This document shows positions 16,099-25,929 of a stretch of 64,000 nucleotides of DNA, piece by piece. Where the stretch lies: contig NZ_JABGCB010000019.1 in assembly GCF_013149295.1 (NCBI RefSeq), positions 1 to 64,000 on the forward strand. The letters run 5' to 3'. The position numbers and the translations under genes were made by a program. Source of the DNA: Novosphingobium sp. SG751A. GTDB lineage: Bacteria > Pseudomonadota > Alphaproteobacteria > Sphingomonadales > Sphingomonadaceae. Below the pieces are notes generated by a model, which was given only the letters and a program-made list of their open reading frames with translations, had not been told where the DNA came from and searched no databases. How positions within the stretch are numbered: the first letter of the stretch is position 1; each line of letters opens with the position of its first letter.

Positions 16099-16575
16099 TT
16101 AGTAGAAGAACGAGCCGTAAACCTGCACCACGCGGCCCGTGCGCAGATCAACCCGCACCACATCGCGGCCATAGCGCACCCAGCGCTGGTTCATGCCCGG
16201 AGGCGGCAGGCGATAAGCCATCGGATCGGCGATCCAGTAGCGGCGGTGGTAGTAATCAGGCGCAAAGCGATAGCCCGGCGCGATGGGGCGATAGGCATAG
16301 CCGCGCGGGCCGACATAGGCGGGGCCACGGAACACATCGCCATGAGCGCGGCGATAATCACGCCAGTCCTCGCGATATTCCTGACGGGCATTGCGCAGGT
16401 CGCGCATGTCACGGCGGGCTTCGCGGTAATCGCCGCGCGCCATGTCGCGGTGAATTTCGCGATGTTCGCGGGCAATGTCGCGCTCATCGCGGCGCAATTC
16501 GTGGGCGCTCTGGGCCGAGGCAACGGTCGGAACAACAGTCGCGGCGGCCAGCGCCAGCATCAGGATCTTTCGCAT
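16099..16575 (-). CDS. RcnB-like periplasmic protein
   Basis: The 158-residue protein has a clear signal peptide (MRKILMLALAAATVVPTVASA). A highly charged Asp/Glu/Arg/His-rich helix of repeated RRD, REH and RRDM units follows (about 25-80). The C-terminal part, rich in Tyr, Pro and Arg and containing YRLPPPG and the RYGRDVVRVD run, is typical of the RcnB family. E. coli RcnB is involved in nickel/cobalt homeostasis; metal binding here is inferred. The start at 16575 is set by AAAGGAG a few bases upstream. A strong terminator follows. Confidence 0.75.
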   Translation of the reverse strand: MRKILMLALAAATVVPTVASAQSAHELRRDERDIAREHREIHRDMARGDYREARRDMRDLRNARQEYREDWRDYRRAHGDVFRGPAYVGPRGYAYRPIAPGYRFAPDYYHRRYWIADPMAYRLPPPGMNQRWVRYGRDVVRVDLRTGRVVQVYGSFFY

Positions 16576-16848
16576 CTTGCTCTCCTTTGAAACTCCGGTG
16601 GGGTCGCCCCGAGGAACAGGACCGGCCCCGATGAAGCCCTTATGAGCCTGACGCCATGAACCCATTTGGAATTGAATGCTCAGACCTCAGTCAGATTTGT
16701 ATCAATTTGTAGTAGCGAACAGCATGCAGATGCACCGGATACGCTTTTCCACCACCGCGGCGCGCAGGCCCCCTTGGCGGATGGCATGATGAGGCATATC
16801 TTTGCCCTGTGAGCCGGTCTTGAGACTCCGGCCACAGACAAGGAGCAC

Positions 16849-17901
<1,053 letters not shown>

Positions 17902-17942
17902 GCTTCGACATTCGCCCCGCCAGCGCCTAGGGACCGCAGCCT

Positions 17943-18440
17943 ATGCTGACGCTTGAAATCGACATCGAAGCCCCTTGGCCGGAATCCACCGACTGGGAAG
18001 CCCTTGCCGCGCGGGCGGCGGGGGCTCTTAGCGTCGTCGCCCCGGAACTGGCCAAGGAATGTCTGAGCACCAGCATGATCTTCACCTCGGACGCCGAGGT
18101 GCAGGTGTTGAACGCCGAATGGCGGGGCAAGGACAAGCCGACCAATGTGCTGTCCTTTCCCATGCTGGCGCGCGAGGATCTGCTCGATCTTCCTGATGAC
18201 GGCCCGCCCGAATTGCTGGGCGATATTGCACTGGCCTATGAGACTTGCGCGCGTGAGGCCATGGATAAGGGCATCGCGCTGGCCGATCATGCCTCACATC
18301 TGATCGTCCATGGCTTGCTGCATCTGGCGGGGCTGGATCACGAAATTTCCGAGGATGACGCGCGTCAGATGGAAATTTTGGAAATAAAGGCGCTTGCGCT
18401 GATCGGCATTGCCGACCCATATGGCGACCATCACCTTTGA
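17943..18440 (+). CDS. ybeY: Endoribonuclease YbeY (rRNA maturation)
   Basis: The 165-residue metalloprotein carries the zinc motif HX3HX5H in the run HGLLHLAGLDH. It is needed for 16S rRNA 3'-end processing and 70S quality control in related bacteria. It begins 41 bases after phoH, the conserved order. The downstream corC reading frame starts 19 bases beyond its stop. Confidence 0.94.
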   Translation: MLTLEIDIEAPWPESTDWEALAARAAGALSVVAPELAKECLSTSMIFTSDAEVQVLNAEWRGKDKPTNVLSFPMLAREDLLDLPDDGPPELLGDIALAYETCAREAMDKGIALADHASHLIVHGLLHLAGLDHEISEDDARQMEILEIKALALIGIADPYGDHHL

Positions 18441-18459
18441 CTTTCTTGCAATCGGAGTA

Positions 18460-19386
18460 ATGCACAAAGTGGCCGACATGGGCCGAACAGGGGATTCCGG
18501 CCTCGGAGAGCCGGACAGTAAGCGCTCTTTATGGCGCTCAGTTCTGCGCTTCTTTGAAGGGGGCGATCAGGACCAGTCGTTGCGCGCCCATCTGGAAGAC
18601 ATCATCGATGAGCATGAGGAAGAAGGCGGCCGCAGCAATGTGGGCGATCTTTCGATGCTTGAACGACAGATGCTGCGTAACCTGTTGCATTTTTCCGAAC
18701 TGGATGCGGCCGATGTCTGCATCCCGCGCGGCCAGATCATCGCGCTGGCGCATAATGCGCCATGGCCCGATGTGCTGGCCGCCTTTGCCGAACATGGCCA
18801 TTCGCGGATGCCCGTCTATCGCGAGACGCTTGATGAAGTCATCGGCATGATCCTCATCAAGGATGTGTTCCCCTATCTGGCCCGCGGCGAGGAGCCGCAG
18901 GGCAACTGGACGCGGATGATGCGCCAGCCGCTGTTTGTGCCCACCGCGCGCGGGGCCATAGACGTGCTGGCCGATATGCGCTCCAGCCGGGTGCATCTGG
19001 CGGTGGTTGTCGATGAATATTCGGGCACCGAAGGCATCATCACCTTTGAGGATCTGGTGGAGGAAATCGTCGGTGATATCGAGGATGAGCATGACGATGC
19101 TCCCACCGAATTGCTGCGCGCCCTCGACGATGGTCTATGGGATGCCGATGCCAAGGTCGAACTTGACGAAGTGAGCAAGCGGGTCGATCCGCGCCTCGCC
19201 GAAGTCGAGGAAGATATTGATACGCTGGGCGGGCTGGCCTTTGTGCTGTCCGGTCATGTGCCGCCGGTGGGTGCGAAAATCGCGCATGCCAGCGGCTGGA
19301 TCATCGAAGTAACCGAGGCCGACGAGCGCCACGTGATTCGCCTTCGCCTGCATCCGCCTGCCAGCAATGGCGCACAAGAGGACTGA
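18460..19386 (+). CDS. corC: CBS-domain CorC/YbeX-type transporter accessory protein
   Basis: The 308-residue soluble protein has two CBS domains (about 65-190; the pattern VDEYSGTEGIITFEDLVEEIVGDI is diagnostic in part) and a C-terminal CorC_HlyC domain (about 220-300). Such proteins are linked to magnesium and cobalt efflux and, as YbeX beside YbeY, to ribosome metabolism. I chose the ATG at 18460, which has GGAG just upstream; the ATG at 18478 is possible, and a still longer frame would overlap ybeY. It lacks the membrane DUF21 domain. lysR follows after six bases. Confidence 0.88.
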   Translation: MHKVADMGRTGDSGLGEPDSKRSLWRSVLRFFEGGDQDQSLRAHLEDIIDEHEEEGGRSNVGDLSMLERQMLRNLLHFSELDAADVCIPRGQIIALAHNAPWPDVLAAFAEHGHSRMPVYRETLDEVIGMILIKDVFPYLARGEEPQGNWTRMMRQPLFVPTARGAIDVLADMRSSRVHLAVVVDEYSGTEGIITFEDLVEEIVGDIEDEHDDAPTELLRALDDGLWDADAKVELDEVSKRVDPRLAEVEEDIDTLGGLAFVLSGHVPPVGAKIAHASGWIIEVTEADERHVIRLRLHPPASNGAQED

Positions 19387-19392
19387 TCGATC

Positions 19393-20280
19393 ATGCCCGC
19401 CACCCGCCGCCTCCCCCCCTTGCGCGCGCTGGAAGCCTTTGTCCGCACGGTTCGCCTTGGATCGGCCAAGGCCGCGGCCAGCGAATTGGGCCTGAGCCCT
19501 TCGGCGCTGTCCCGCCGCGTCGGCGCGCTGGAGGATTTCGTGGGCAAGCGTCTGTTTACGCGCCAGCATCAGGCGATGAAGCTGACCGATGATGGCCATG
19601 CCTTTTATGCCGCCGTCAGCCCCAAGCTGGAAGATCTGGCCGAGGCGGTCGAATCGCAGATGGAGGCCAGCAATGTGATGCGCCTGCATCTGGGTGTTCC
19701 GGCGCTGTTTGCGGGCACGCGCCTGTTTCCACGCCTGCCCGAATTGCGCAAGCTGCATCCGCGCCTGCATATCGACTTTGACACCGGGGCCCAGCTCGAA
19801 TCGGAACTGGGCGATTCGATTGATGCGGCCATCGTGCTGTCGAAGGAGCCCGATCCTGCGCTCCATTCGGTGCGGCTCGATCATAACAAGATCCACGCTT
19901 TCGCCTCGCCCGCGCTGGCCGCCGAGATTGGCGCGACGCCCGATCTGGCCCGCCTGTCAAAGCAGACTTTCGTAATCTCGACCGATCTGCCTGAAAGCCT
20001 TGATGTGTGGAAAGGCGCGCTGGGGCTGGAACGGCTGGAACCGGCCGCAATCGACCATTTCGATTCGGCTCAGCTTATCATTGCCGCAGCGGTTCAGGGT
20101 CTGGGCATCGCCATCGTCCATGACGACCACTTCCTGCGCCCCGGCGATGACCGTCTGGTCCGCCTGTTCGACGCCGATATCGACAGCCCCTACAGCTATT
20201 GGTTCGTATGCCGCCCGCGCGCGCTGGAAACGCGCCCGGTGCGGATTTTCCACGATTGGCTGATCAAGGCCGGGCTTTAA
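19393..20280 (+). CDS. LysR family transcriptional regulator
   Basis: The 295-residue regulator has a winged helix-turn-helix at the N-terminus (LPPLRALEAFVRTVRLGSA and then SALSRRVGALED, about 5-65) and a substrate-binding domain. The sequence resembles the GcvA branch. It is not divergent from a target gene, as LysR genes often are; it follows corC by six bases and may be co-transcribed. Its effector is unknown. Its TAA shares two bases with the stop of the convergent chemoreceptor gene. Confidence 0.88.
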   Translation: MPATRRLPPLRALEAFVRTVRLGSAKAAASELGLSPSALSRRVGALEDFVGKRLFTRQHQAMKLTDDGHAFYAAVSPKLEDLAEAVESQMEASNVMRLHLGVPALFAGTRLFPRLPELRKLHPRLHIDFDTGAQLESELGDSIDAAIVLSKEPDPALHSVRLDHNKIHAFASPALAAEIGATPDLARLSKQTFVISTDLPESLDVWKGALGLERLEPAAIDHFDSAQLIIAAAVQGLGIAIVHDDHFLRPGDDRLVRLFDADIDSPYSYWFVCRPRALETRPVRIFHDWLIKAGL

Positions 20281-22037
20281 GCGGCGTGACGCAACCCGTC
20301 GCGAGTGGAGCGGCGGGCCAGCGTGAAACGCTGCACCACGCCCGACAGACGCTCGGCCTCATGGGCCAGTGAGCGCGAGGCGGCGGTCGATTCCTCGACC
20401 AGCGCGGCATTCTGCTGGGTGGCCATATCCAGCTCGTTCAAAACCTGATTGACGCCTGCAATAGCCTCGGACTGCTGGGCCGCATTAGTGGCCAGCGTGG
20501 AGAGCATGCCCGCAACCTCGGTCGAACGCTCGACAATGCGTTCAAGGCTCGACTGCGTGCGGCTGACCATATCGACGCCCGCGCGCACCTCCTCACCGGA
20601 ATGGACGATCAGCGCGCCGATTTCCTTAGCGGCCAGCGCGCTGCGCTCGGCCAGATTGCGCACCTCTGTGGCCACCACGGCAAAGCCGCGCCCGGCGTCC
20701 CCTGCCCGCGCAGCCTCCACCCCCGCGTTCAGAGCCAGCAGGTTGGTCTGGAACGAGATGCCGTCGATGATCTCGACGATGGAGCGCATTTTATCCGAGG
20801 TCGCCGCAATGGACTGCATGGCCGCCACCGCGCCGCGCATCAGTTCGCCGCTGTTCGAGGCTTCCTGCTCGGCCTCATGGGCCGAACCTGCCACGCTGGT
20901 CACGCCCTGACCGGTCTGGGCCACCGAATGGGCCAGTTCGCGCACGGTATTGGCCGTATTGCCCAGCGATGCGGCCTGAAGCTCGGTGCGATGGGCCAGA
21001 TCCTGCGCCGCTGAGGAAATCTCGCCCGCGCCCGAACGCACCGCGTTGGAAGACACCGAGACGGCCGAAATCTGTTCGGAAAGCGAGGCAGCCGTTGCGT
21101 TGAAATCATTGCGCAATTGCTCGTATTCAACCGGAAATACCTCGTCGAGCCGTTCATCCAGCCGCCCCTGACGCAACGATGCAAGGCCGCGCTCCAGCGC
21201 CCCGGTGATCCGCTGCTGCGCCTCCAGCTTGGCCTCTGCCTCGGCGCGGCTGCGATTGGCCACCGACTGGCGGATCTCCTCCAGCGCGCGGGCGATGTCG
21301 CCCAATTCGTCGCTCTTGTCGATGCCGGGGATGTCGCGGTCCAGATCGCCCGCCGCCATATCGCCCATCGCATTCTTCAATTGCGAAACGGGGCGCGACA
21401 CACGCAGCGAAAACATCAGCAGCACCAGCAAACCGATGCCGACACCCAAAATGCCCAGCACGATGTTGCGCTGGATTGCGGTATCGGCCTGGGCAAGCAC
21501 GCGGTTCGAAATGTCATCGGTCAGTTTAACGTTGTAATCTTTGTCGGCCTCAATCGCGGCCTGCAGCGCGCGGGAATGGTCCACAATATCACCATTAAAC
21601 AGCGTAATGGCGCGATCATGCTGATTTTTCAATCCGGCAGAGCGAATGGCCTCAACGTCCTGCCGGAACAACTGCCAACGCCGGACAAAGTCCTCGTAAA
21701 GCCGCGCATCCTCTTTATCGCTGATCAGCTTTTTATAATCGGCAATGCCCTCTTCGGCCTTGACGAGAGCTTTGTCGAGTGACTCAGATTGCTTGGTCGC
21801 TTCTTCAGGCGATTGCGCCAGAATCAGACGCGACATGCGGATTCGGGCGATTTCGAAATCAATGATGATCGAATTGAGCTTATCGACACTGGGCACCGAA
21901 TTGGACGCCACATAGGCCATATCTGTACGCATGGCGGTTGCGCCTTGAACAGCCAGCCCGGCCCCCAAGCCGATGATGGTCGCCAGCGAAAGCGAGCCTG
22001 CGGCGACAAGTGTGCTGATTTTTGCGCGAGCGAGCAC
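20277..22037 (-). CDS. Methyl-accepting chemotaxis protein
   Basis: The 586-residue chemoreceptor has a transmembrane helix near 9-30 and a helical ligand-binding region of the four-helix-bundle type (about 35-188). A second helix at 190-211, a HAMP domain (about 212-265) and a long coiled-coil signalling domain with the hairpin-tip sequence ISFQTNLLALNAGVEAARAG follow. The start is GTG at 22037 with AGAGGA before it. No che or flagellar genes lie nearby. The ligand is unknown. Confidence 0.93.
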   Translation of the reverse strand: MLARAKISTLVAAGSLSLATIIGLGAGLAVQGATAMRTDMAYVASNSVPSVDKLNSIIIDFEIARIRMSRLILAQSPEEATKQSESLDKALVKAEEGIADYKKLISDKEDARLYEDFVRRWQLFRQDVEAIRSAGLKNQHDRAITLFNGDIVDHSRALQAAIEADKDYNVKLTDDISNRVLAQADTAIQRNIVLGILGVGIGLLVLLMFSLRVSRPVSQLKNAMGDMAAGDLDRDIPGIDKSDELGDIARALEEIRQSVANRSRAEAEAKLEAQQRITGALERGLASLRQGRLDERLDEVFPVEYEQLRNDFNATAASLSEQISAVSVSSNAVRSGAGEISSAAQDLAHRTELQAASLGNTANTVRELAHSVAQTGQGVTSVAGSAHEAEQEASNSGELMRGAVAAMQSIAATSDKMRSIVEIIDGISFQTNLLALNAGVEAARAGDAGRGFAVVATEVRNLAERSALAAKEIGALIVHSGEEVRAGVDMVSRTQSSLERIVERSTEVAGMLSTLATNAAQQSEAIAGVNQVLNELDMATQQNAALVEESTAASRSLAHEAERLSGVVQRFTLARRSTRDGLRHAA

Positions 22038-22150
22038 GGACTATCCTCTCGATACTGTCCGTTTACTATCGTTCACAAGCAATGGAGATCGGTTGAACCG
22101 ATGACTGGGGACAAGCCCTGATCAAGAGTTAACAGTTGGTGCAGAAGGCA

Positions 22151-22193
22151 GGACTGCCCCGGCCCACACGCTAGGAGAGCGCCGGGGCAGTCC
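22151..22193 (-). terminator. Hairpin downstream of ppiB
   Basis: A perfect 13-bp inverted repeat (GGACTGCCCCGGC with GCCGGGGCAGTCC) encloses a 17-base loop. It starts seven bases past the ppiB stop. It lacks a T-run, so it may work with Rho or as a 3'-end stabiliser. Confidence 0.6.
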
Positions 22194-22199
22194 ATGGGA

Positions 22200-22667
22200 T
22201 CAGGCGGCCGAAACGACAGCCTTGACGATCTTGCCCGGATTGCGCGGCGGCTCGCCCTTGGGCAGCGCGTCAACGAATTCCATGCCCGACTGGACCACGC
22301 CCCACACCGTGTACTGGCGGTCGAGGAAGGTGGCGTCGTCAAAGCAGATGAAGAACTGGCTGTTGGCCGAATGCGGATACGAGGTGCGCGCCATCGAGCA
22401 CACGCCGCGCACATGCGGTTCAGCGTTGAATTCAGCCTTAAGATCGGGCTTGTCGCTGCCGCCGGTACCGGTGCCGTTGGGGCAGCCGCCCTGCGCCATG
22501 AAGCCGGGGATCACGCGGTGAAAAACGATACCGTCGTAGAAACCTTCGCCGACCAGTTCCTTGATGCGTTCAACGTGGCCGGGGGCCAGATCGGGGCGCA
22601 GCTTGATGACAACATCGCCGATGCCGTTGCCGGTATCCACGGTGAAGGTGAGAATTTCGTCGGCCAT
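22200..22667 (-). CDS. ppiB: Peptidyl-prolyl cis-trans isomerase, cyclophilin type
   Basis: The 155-residue protein is a single cyclophilin domain with no signal peptide, so it is cytoplasmic. It catalyses proline isomerisation during folding. The core FHRVIPGFMAQGGCPNGTGTGG includes the catalytic Arg and is very well conserved; NSQFFI and the GVVQSG motif follow. AGGAG lies before the ATG. It stands alone, with a large hairpin after it. Confidence 0.95.
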   Translation of the reverse strand: MADEILTFTVDTGNGIGDVVIKLRPDLAPGHVERIKELVGEGFYDGIVFHRVIPGFMAQGGCPNGTGTGGSDKPDLKAEFNAEPHVRGVCSMARTSYPHSANSQFFICFDDATFLDRQYTVWGVVQSGMEFVDALPKGEPPRNPGKIVKAVVSAA

Positions 22668-22835
22668 GGGTAAAGCTCCTGTGTGGACTGGCGAGGATTG
22701 GCCATCATCGCCCTATTTTCTGGCCGCGCTGATAAAGGCCCCCCGCGCCCATGGCCAGCAGTTTGTGCGAACGCTTGCGTCAAACGCATCCTGCACGGTT
22801 GCTTTTATTCGCTTAATGCCTAATCCCCTTCCCCC

Positions 22836-24275
22836 ATGACTGTCGAGCCTGTCGATCCTCTCTATGCCGATGCCCCCAACGCCGAAATCGAGGCGATGGA
22901 GGAAAACACGCGTCATGACAGTCTGGACGAGGACAACCAGTTGAAGAGCGACTTTGTTCGCCGCGTGCGCAATGCGCTTGACGCGGGCGAGGTCGACGCG
23001 GTCTATGCGCTGGTCGAGCCGCTGCACCCTGCCGACATCGCCGACCTGTTCGAACAGATCGACGCGGATGAACGCCCCGCGCTGGCCGACGCCATCTCCG
23101 ACCTGATGGGCGGCGAGGTTTTCGCCGAACTCAACGATCACGTCCGCGAAGGGCTGGTCGATGAATTGTCGGCCGAGGACATTGCCGACATTGCCGAGGA
23201 GATGGAGACCGACGACGCGGTCGCCCTGCTCGAAGACCTTGAGCCCGAGGAGCAGCAGGCGGTTCTGGCCGAGATGGAGCCGGAAGAGCGCGCCGCCATC
23301 GAATCCGCGCTGGCCTATCCCGAGGAGACCGCCGGCCGCCTGATGAGCCGCGATTATATTGCGGTGGGCGAGCATATGAGCGTGGGCGAGCTGATCCACT
23401 ATCTGCGTGACAACAAGGACCTGGCGACCGAATTCTGGGAAGTGTTCATCGTGGACGCGCGCCATCATCCGGTCGGCACGTGCCAGCTTTCCTGGATCCT
23501 GCGCACCGATCGCCATGTCACGCTGTCCAATGTGATGAAGCGCGACCAGACGCTGATCCCGGTGGGCATGGATCAGGAAGAAGTGGCGCTGCGCTTTCAG
23601 AAATACGCGCTGATTTCGGCCGCCGTGGTTGATGAGAGCGGGCGTCTGGTAGGCCAGATCACGGTCGATGACGTGGTCCACATCATTCAGGAAGAAGCCA
23701 GCGAGGACATTCTGCGCCTGTCGGGCGCGGGCGATGGCGACATTAATGAGCCGATCCTCATGACGGTGCGCACGCGCCTGTCATGGCTGGTGGTCAATCT
23801 GGGCACGGCGATCATCGCCTCGTCGGTGGTCGGGCTGTTTCAGGGGGCGATTGCGCGATTCGCCCTGCTGGCCGTGCTGATGCCGATTGTCTCAGGGATG
23901 GGCGGCAATGCCGGCACACAGACGCTGGCCGTGGTGGTGCGCGCGATTGCCACCAATGAGCTGACCAGTTCGAACACAGTCCGCATGGTTCTGCGCGAAT
24001 TGCGCATCGCGATTGCCAATGGCCTGTCGCTGGGTCTGATGATCGGTTCGGGCACAACGCTGCTGTTTGGCAATCCGCATCTGGGCGCGGTGATCGGCGC
24101 AGCGATGGTGATCAACAATCTGGTGGCGGGCCTTGCGGGCATTCTGGTGCCGGTGACGCTCGACCGCTTGCGAATTGATCCAGCCGTCTCTTCGGCCGTA
24201 TTTGTAACCACGGCCACCGATGTCATGGGCTTCTTCTCCTTCCTCGGCCTTGCCGTTCTGACCGGACTTGCCTGA
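22836..24275 (+). CDS. mgtE: Magnesium transporter MgtE
   Basis: The 479-residue protein has the MgtE architecture: an acidic N domain of helical repeats (about 30-150), paired CBS domains (about 160-290) that sense cytoplasmic Mg2+, and a membrane domain of five helices from about 315. The pore signature GMGGNAGTQT is near residue 355. It admits Mg2+ down its electrochemical gradient. I see no Mg2+ riboswitch in the 168 bases before it. The stop shares a base with the next ATG. Confidence 0.95.
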   Translation: MTVEPVDPLYADAPNAEIEAMEENTRHDSLDEDNQLKSDFVRRVRNALDAGEVDAVYALVEPLHPADIADLFEQIDADERPALADAISDLMGGEVFAELNDHVREGLVDELSAEDIADIAEEMETDDAVALLEDLEPEEQQAVLAEMEPEERAAIESALAYPEETAGRLMSRDYIAVGEHMSVGELIHYLRDNKDLATEFWEVFIVDARHHPVGTCQLSWILRTDRHVTLSNVMKRDQTLIPVGMDQEEVALRFQKYALISAAVVDESGRLVGQITVDDVVHIIQEEASEDILRLSGAGDGDINEPILMTVRTRLSWLVVNLGTAIIASSVVGLFQGAIARFALLAVLMPIVSGMGGNAGTQTLAVVVRAIATNELTSSNTVRMVLRELRIAIANGLSLGLMIGSGTTLLFGNPHLGAVIGAAMVINNLVAGLAGILVPVTLDRLRIDPAVSSAVFVTTATDVMGFFSFLGLAVLTGLA

Positions 24276-24682
24276 TGCCTCTTAACATGACGAAAGTCGC
24301 CTATGGCGCGCAATCCATGGCCGAAATCCACGAATGGTTCTCGCCCGAAGGCCGGCGCGGGGGCGAGAAAGTCGCTCGCCTGACCACGCGCAACCGGCCC
24401 AAGCGGGCGGAGGAAATGATCGGCGGCTCGCTGTTCTGGATCTTCAAACATCAATTGGTAGCGCGCAGCGAAATCCTCGCTTTCGAGGAAGATGAAGGCG
24501 GACGTACCGCGATCCTGATTTCCACCAAGCTGATCGAGGTCGTCCCCACGCCGCGCCGCGCGCATCAGGGCTGGCGCTATCTCGAGGCCAAGGACGCTCC
24601 GGCCGATCTGGCCAGCGGAGACAATGGCGATGTCCTGCCCGCCAGCGTGGCGGCGGAACTGGCCAAACTGGGGCTGGTCTGA
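24275..24682 (+). CDS. DUF1489 family protein
   Basis: The 135-residue protein starts MPLNMTKVAYGAQSM and matches the alphaproteobacterial DUF1489 pattern (RRGGEKVARLTTRNRPKR, then a basic region and RAHQGWRYL). No catalytic motif is visible and the function is unknown. Its ATG overlaps the mgtE stop by one base, so translation is coupled; a link to metal or RNA metabolism is only a guess. It ends three bases from the convergent yciI-like gene. Confidence 0.82.
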   Translation: MPLNMTKVAYGAQSMAEIHEWFSPEGRRGGEKVARLTTRNRPKRAEEMIGGSLFWIFKHQLVARSEILAFEEDEGGRTAILISTKLIEVVPTPRRAHQGWRYLEAKDAPADLASGDNGDVLPASVAAELAKLGLV

Positions 24683-24685
24683 CGT

Positions 24686-25045
24686 CTAGCGATGCTCGTG
24701 GATCGGGCGGATCTCTATCACGCTGGGCACCGGCATCGGATTGGGGCAACGACGCACCCAATCCAGCGCCTCGTCCATATCCCTCACCTCCCATAGCCAG
24801 AAACCGGCGACCAGTTCCTCGCTGGGCATGAAGGGGCCATTGAGGATGTCGCGGCTCGCACCGTCAAACGCGATCCGCATGCCCTGATCCGATGCAGTCA
24901 ATCCCTCGGCCATAATCAGCACACCCGCCTCACGCAGCGCATCGTTGAAGCGCCCCATGGCCGCCATCATCTCCTGCGCCCATGCCGGGTCGAACTGCCC
25001 CGCTTCGCTTTCCTGCGTCGCCTTGACCATCACCAGAACGCGCAT
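24686..25045 (-). CDS. YciI/YCII-related (DGPF-type) domain protein
   Basis: The 119-residue protein has the ferredoxin-like YCII fold suggested by MRVLVMVKATQESEAG at the start and GPFMPSEELVAGFWLWEV in the middle. Family members often act near sigma factors or in ring metabolism, but no activity can be assigned. It is the third gene of the minus-strand run mutY-nudC-yciI-like, three bases after nudC. Confidence 0.8.
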   Translation of the reverse strand: MRVLVMVKATQESEAGQFDPAWAQEMMAAMGRFNDALREAGVLIMAEGLTASDQGMRIAFDGASRDILNGPFMPSEELVAGFWLWEVRDMDEALDWVRRCPNPMPVPSVIEIRPIHEHR

Positions 25046-25048
25046 AGC

Positions 25049-25927
25049 CTAATTCTCCAGCCAATTCGCCAGCAAATGCCACGCCACCGCCGTGCGCGAG
25101 GGCGCGCTGAAAGCCACACCATCCTCGCCCCGATCGCGCGCGGTCATGGCCTCGACCACCTCCTCGCGGTTGAACCAGCGCGCGTCCTCCAGTTCACTAT
25201 AGTCGATGGTCAGCGCGGGATCATCGGCGAAGGCATGGGCCGCGATCATCAGGCTGGAAGGGAACGGCCAGGGCTGGCTGGCGACATAGCGCACATCGCG
25301 GACCTTGACGCCTGCCTCCTCGTAAATCTCGCGGGCCACGGCTTCCTCAATGCTTTCGCCCGGCTCGATAAACCCGGCCAGCGCGGAATAGCGATGCGGC
25401 GGAAAACGCGGTTGACGACCCAACAGAAGCCGCCCCTTATGCTCGACCGACATGATGACTACCGGATCGGTGCGGGGGAAATGCTGCGCCCCGCAGGCTT
25501 CGCAATCGCGTTGCCACCCGCCTTTGGCCGGCACCGTGGCCGCGCCGCAACGCGCGCAGAACCGGTGCCGCGCATGCCAGCCTACCAGCGCCCGTGCCGC
25601 GCCATATATAGCGATCTCGCCGCCATCCATGCCGTTCAGCGCCTGCCACAGGTTAAAACTGGCGGGCGCCGTGCTGGCCTGATCAGCGCTGGGCACCGGG
25701 GCGAAATGGCCGATGCCCGCGCCGTCCAGCCCAAGGAACACCGCCTCGCCCACGGGCGCGGCAACCTCGCTCCACACCAGAGCGCCGCTGGCAAGGCTGG
25801 GCTCCAGCCCCTCCATCTGCAACAGCCGCCCGCCCCGCGCCCACAGCGCCGCCAGACGCGCAGGGTCAGAGCGCACCGCATCGGCGCGGTCCAGAAGATT
25901 GCCGGTAAAGGTAATGGGGGGACGCAT
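25049..25927 (-). CDS. nudC: NAD(+) diphosphatase / RNA decapping hydrolase NudC
   Basis: The 292-residue Nudix enzyme hydrolyses NAD(H) to NMN(H) and AMP and removes NAD caps from RNA. Cys124, 127, 142 and 145 form the zinc ribbon. The Nudix box starting GFIEPGESIEEA is at 185-207, and the NudC-specific SQPWPFPSS is at 218-226, which separates it from other Nudix enzymes. Start ATG 25927 is two bases after the mutY stop. Confidence 0.95.
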   Translation of the reverse strand: MRPPITFTGNLLDRADAVRSDPARLAALWARGGRLLQMEGLEPSLASGALVWSEVAAPVGEAVFLGLDGAGIGHFAPVPSADQASTAPASFNLWQALNGMDGGEIAIYGAARALVGWHARHRFCARCGAATVPAKGGWQRDCEACGAQHFPRTDPVVIMSVEHKGRLLLGRQPRFPPHRYSALAGFIEPGESIEEAVAREIYEEAGVKVRDVRYVASQPWPFPSSLMIAAHAFADDPALTIDYSELEDARWFNREEVVEAMTARDRGEDGVAFSAPSRTAVAWHLLANWLEN

Positions 25928-25929
25928 AT

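Noticed and set aside
22668..22835. Mg2+ riboswitch (M-box or similar) before mgtE
   Set aside because: I could not find the paired elements of a known Mg2+ riboswitch in the 168 bases between ppiB and mgtE.
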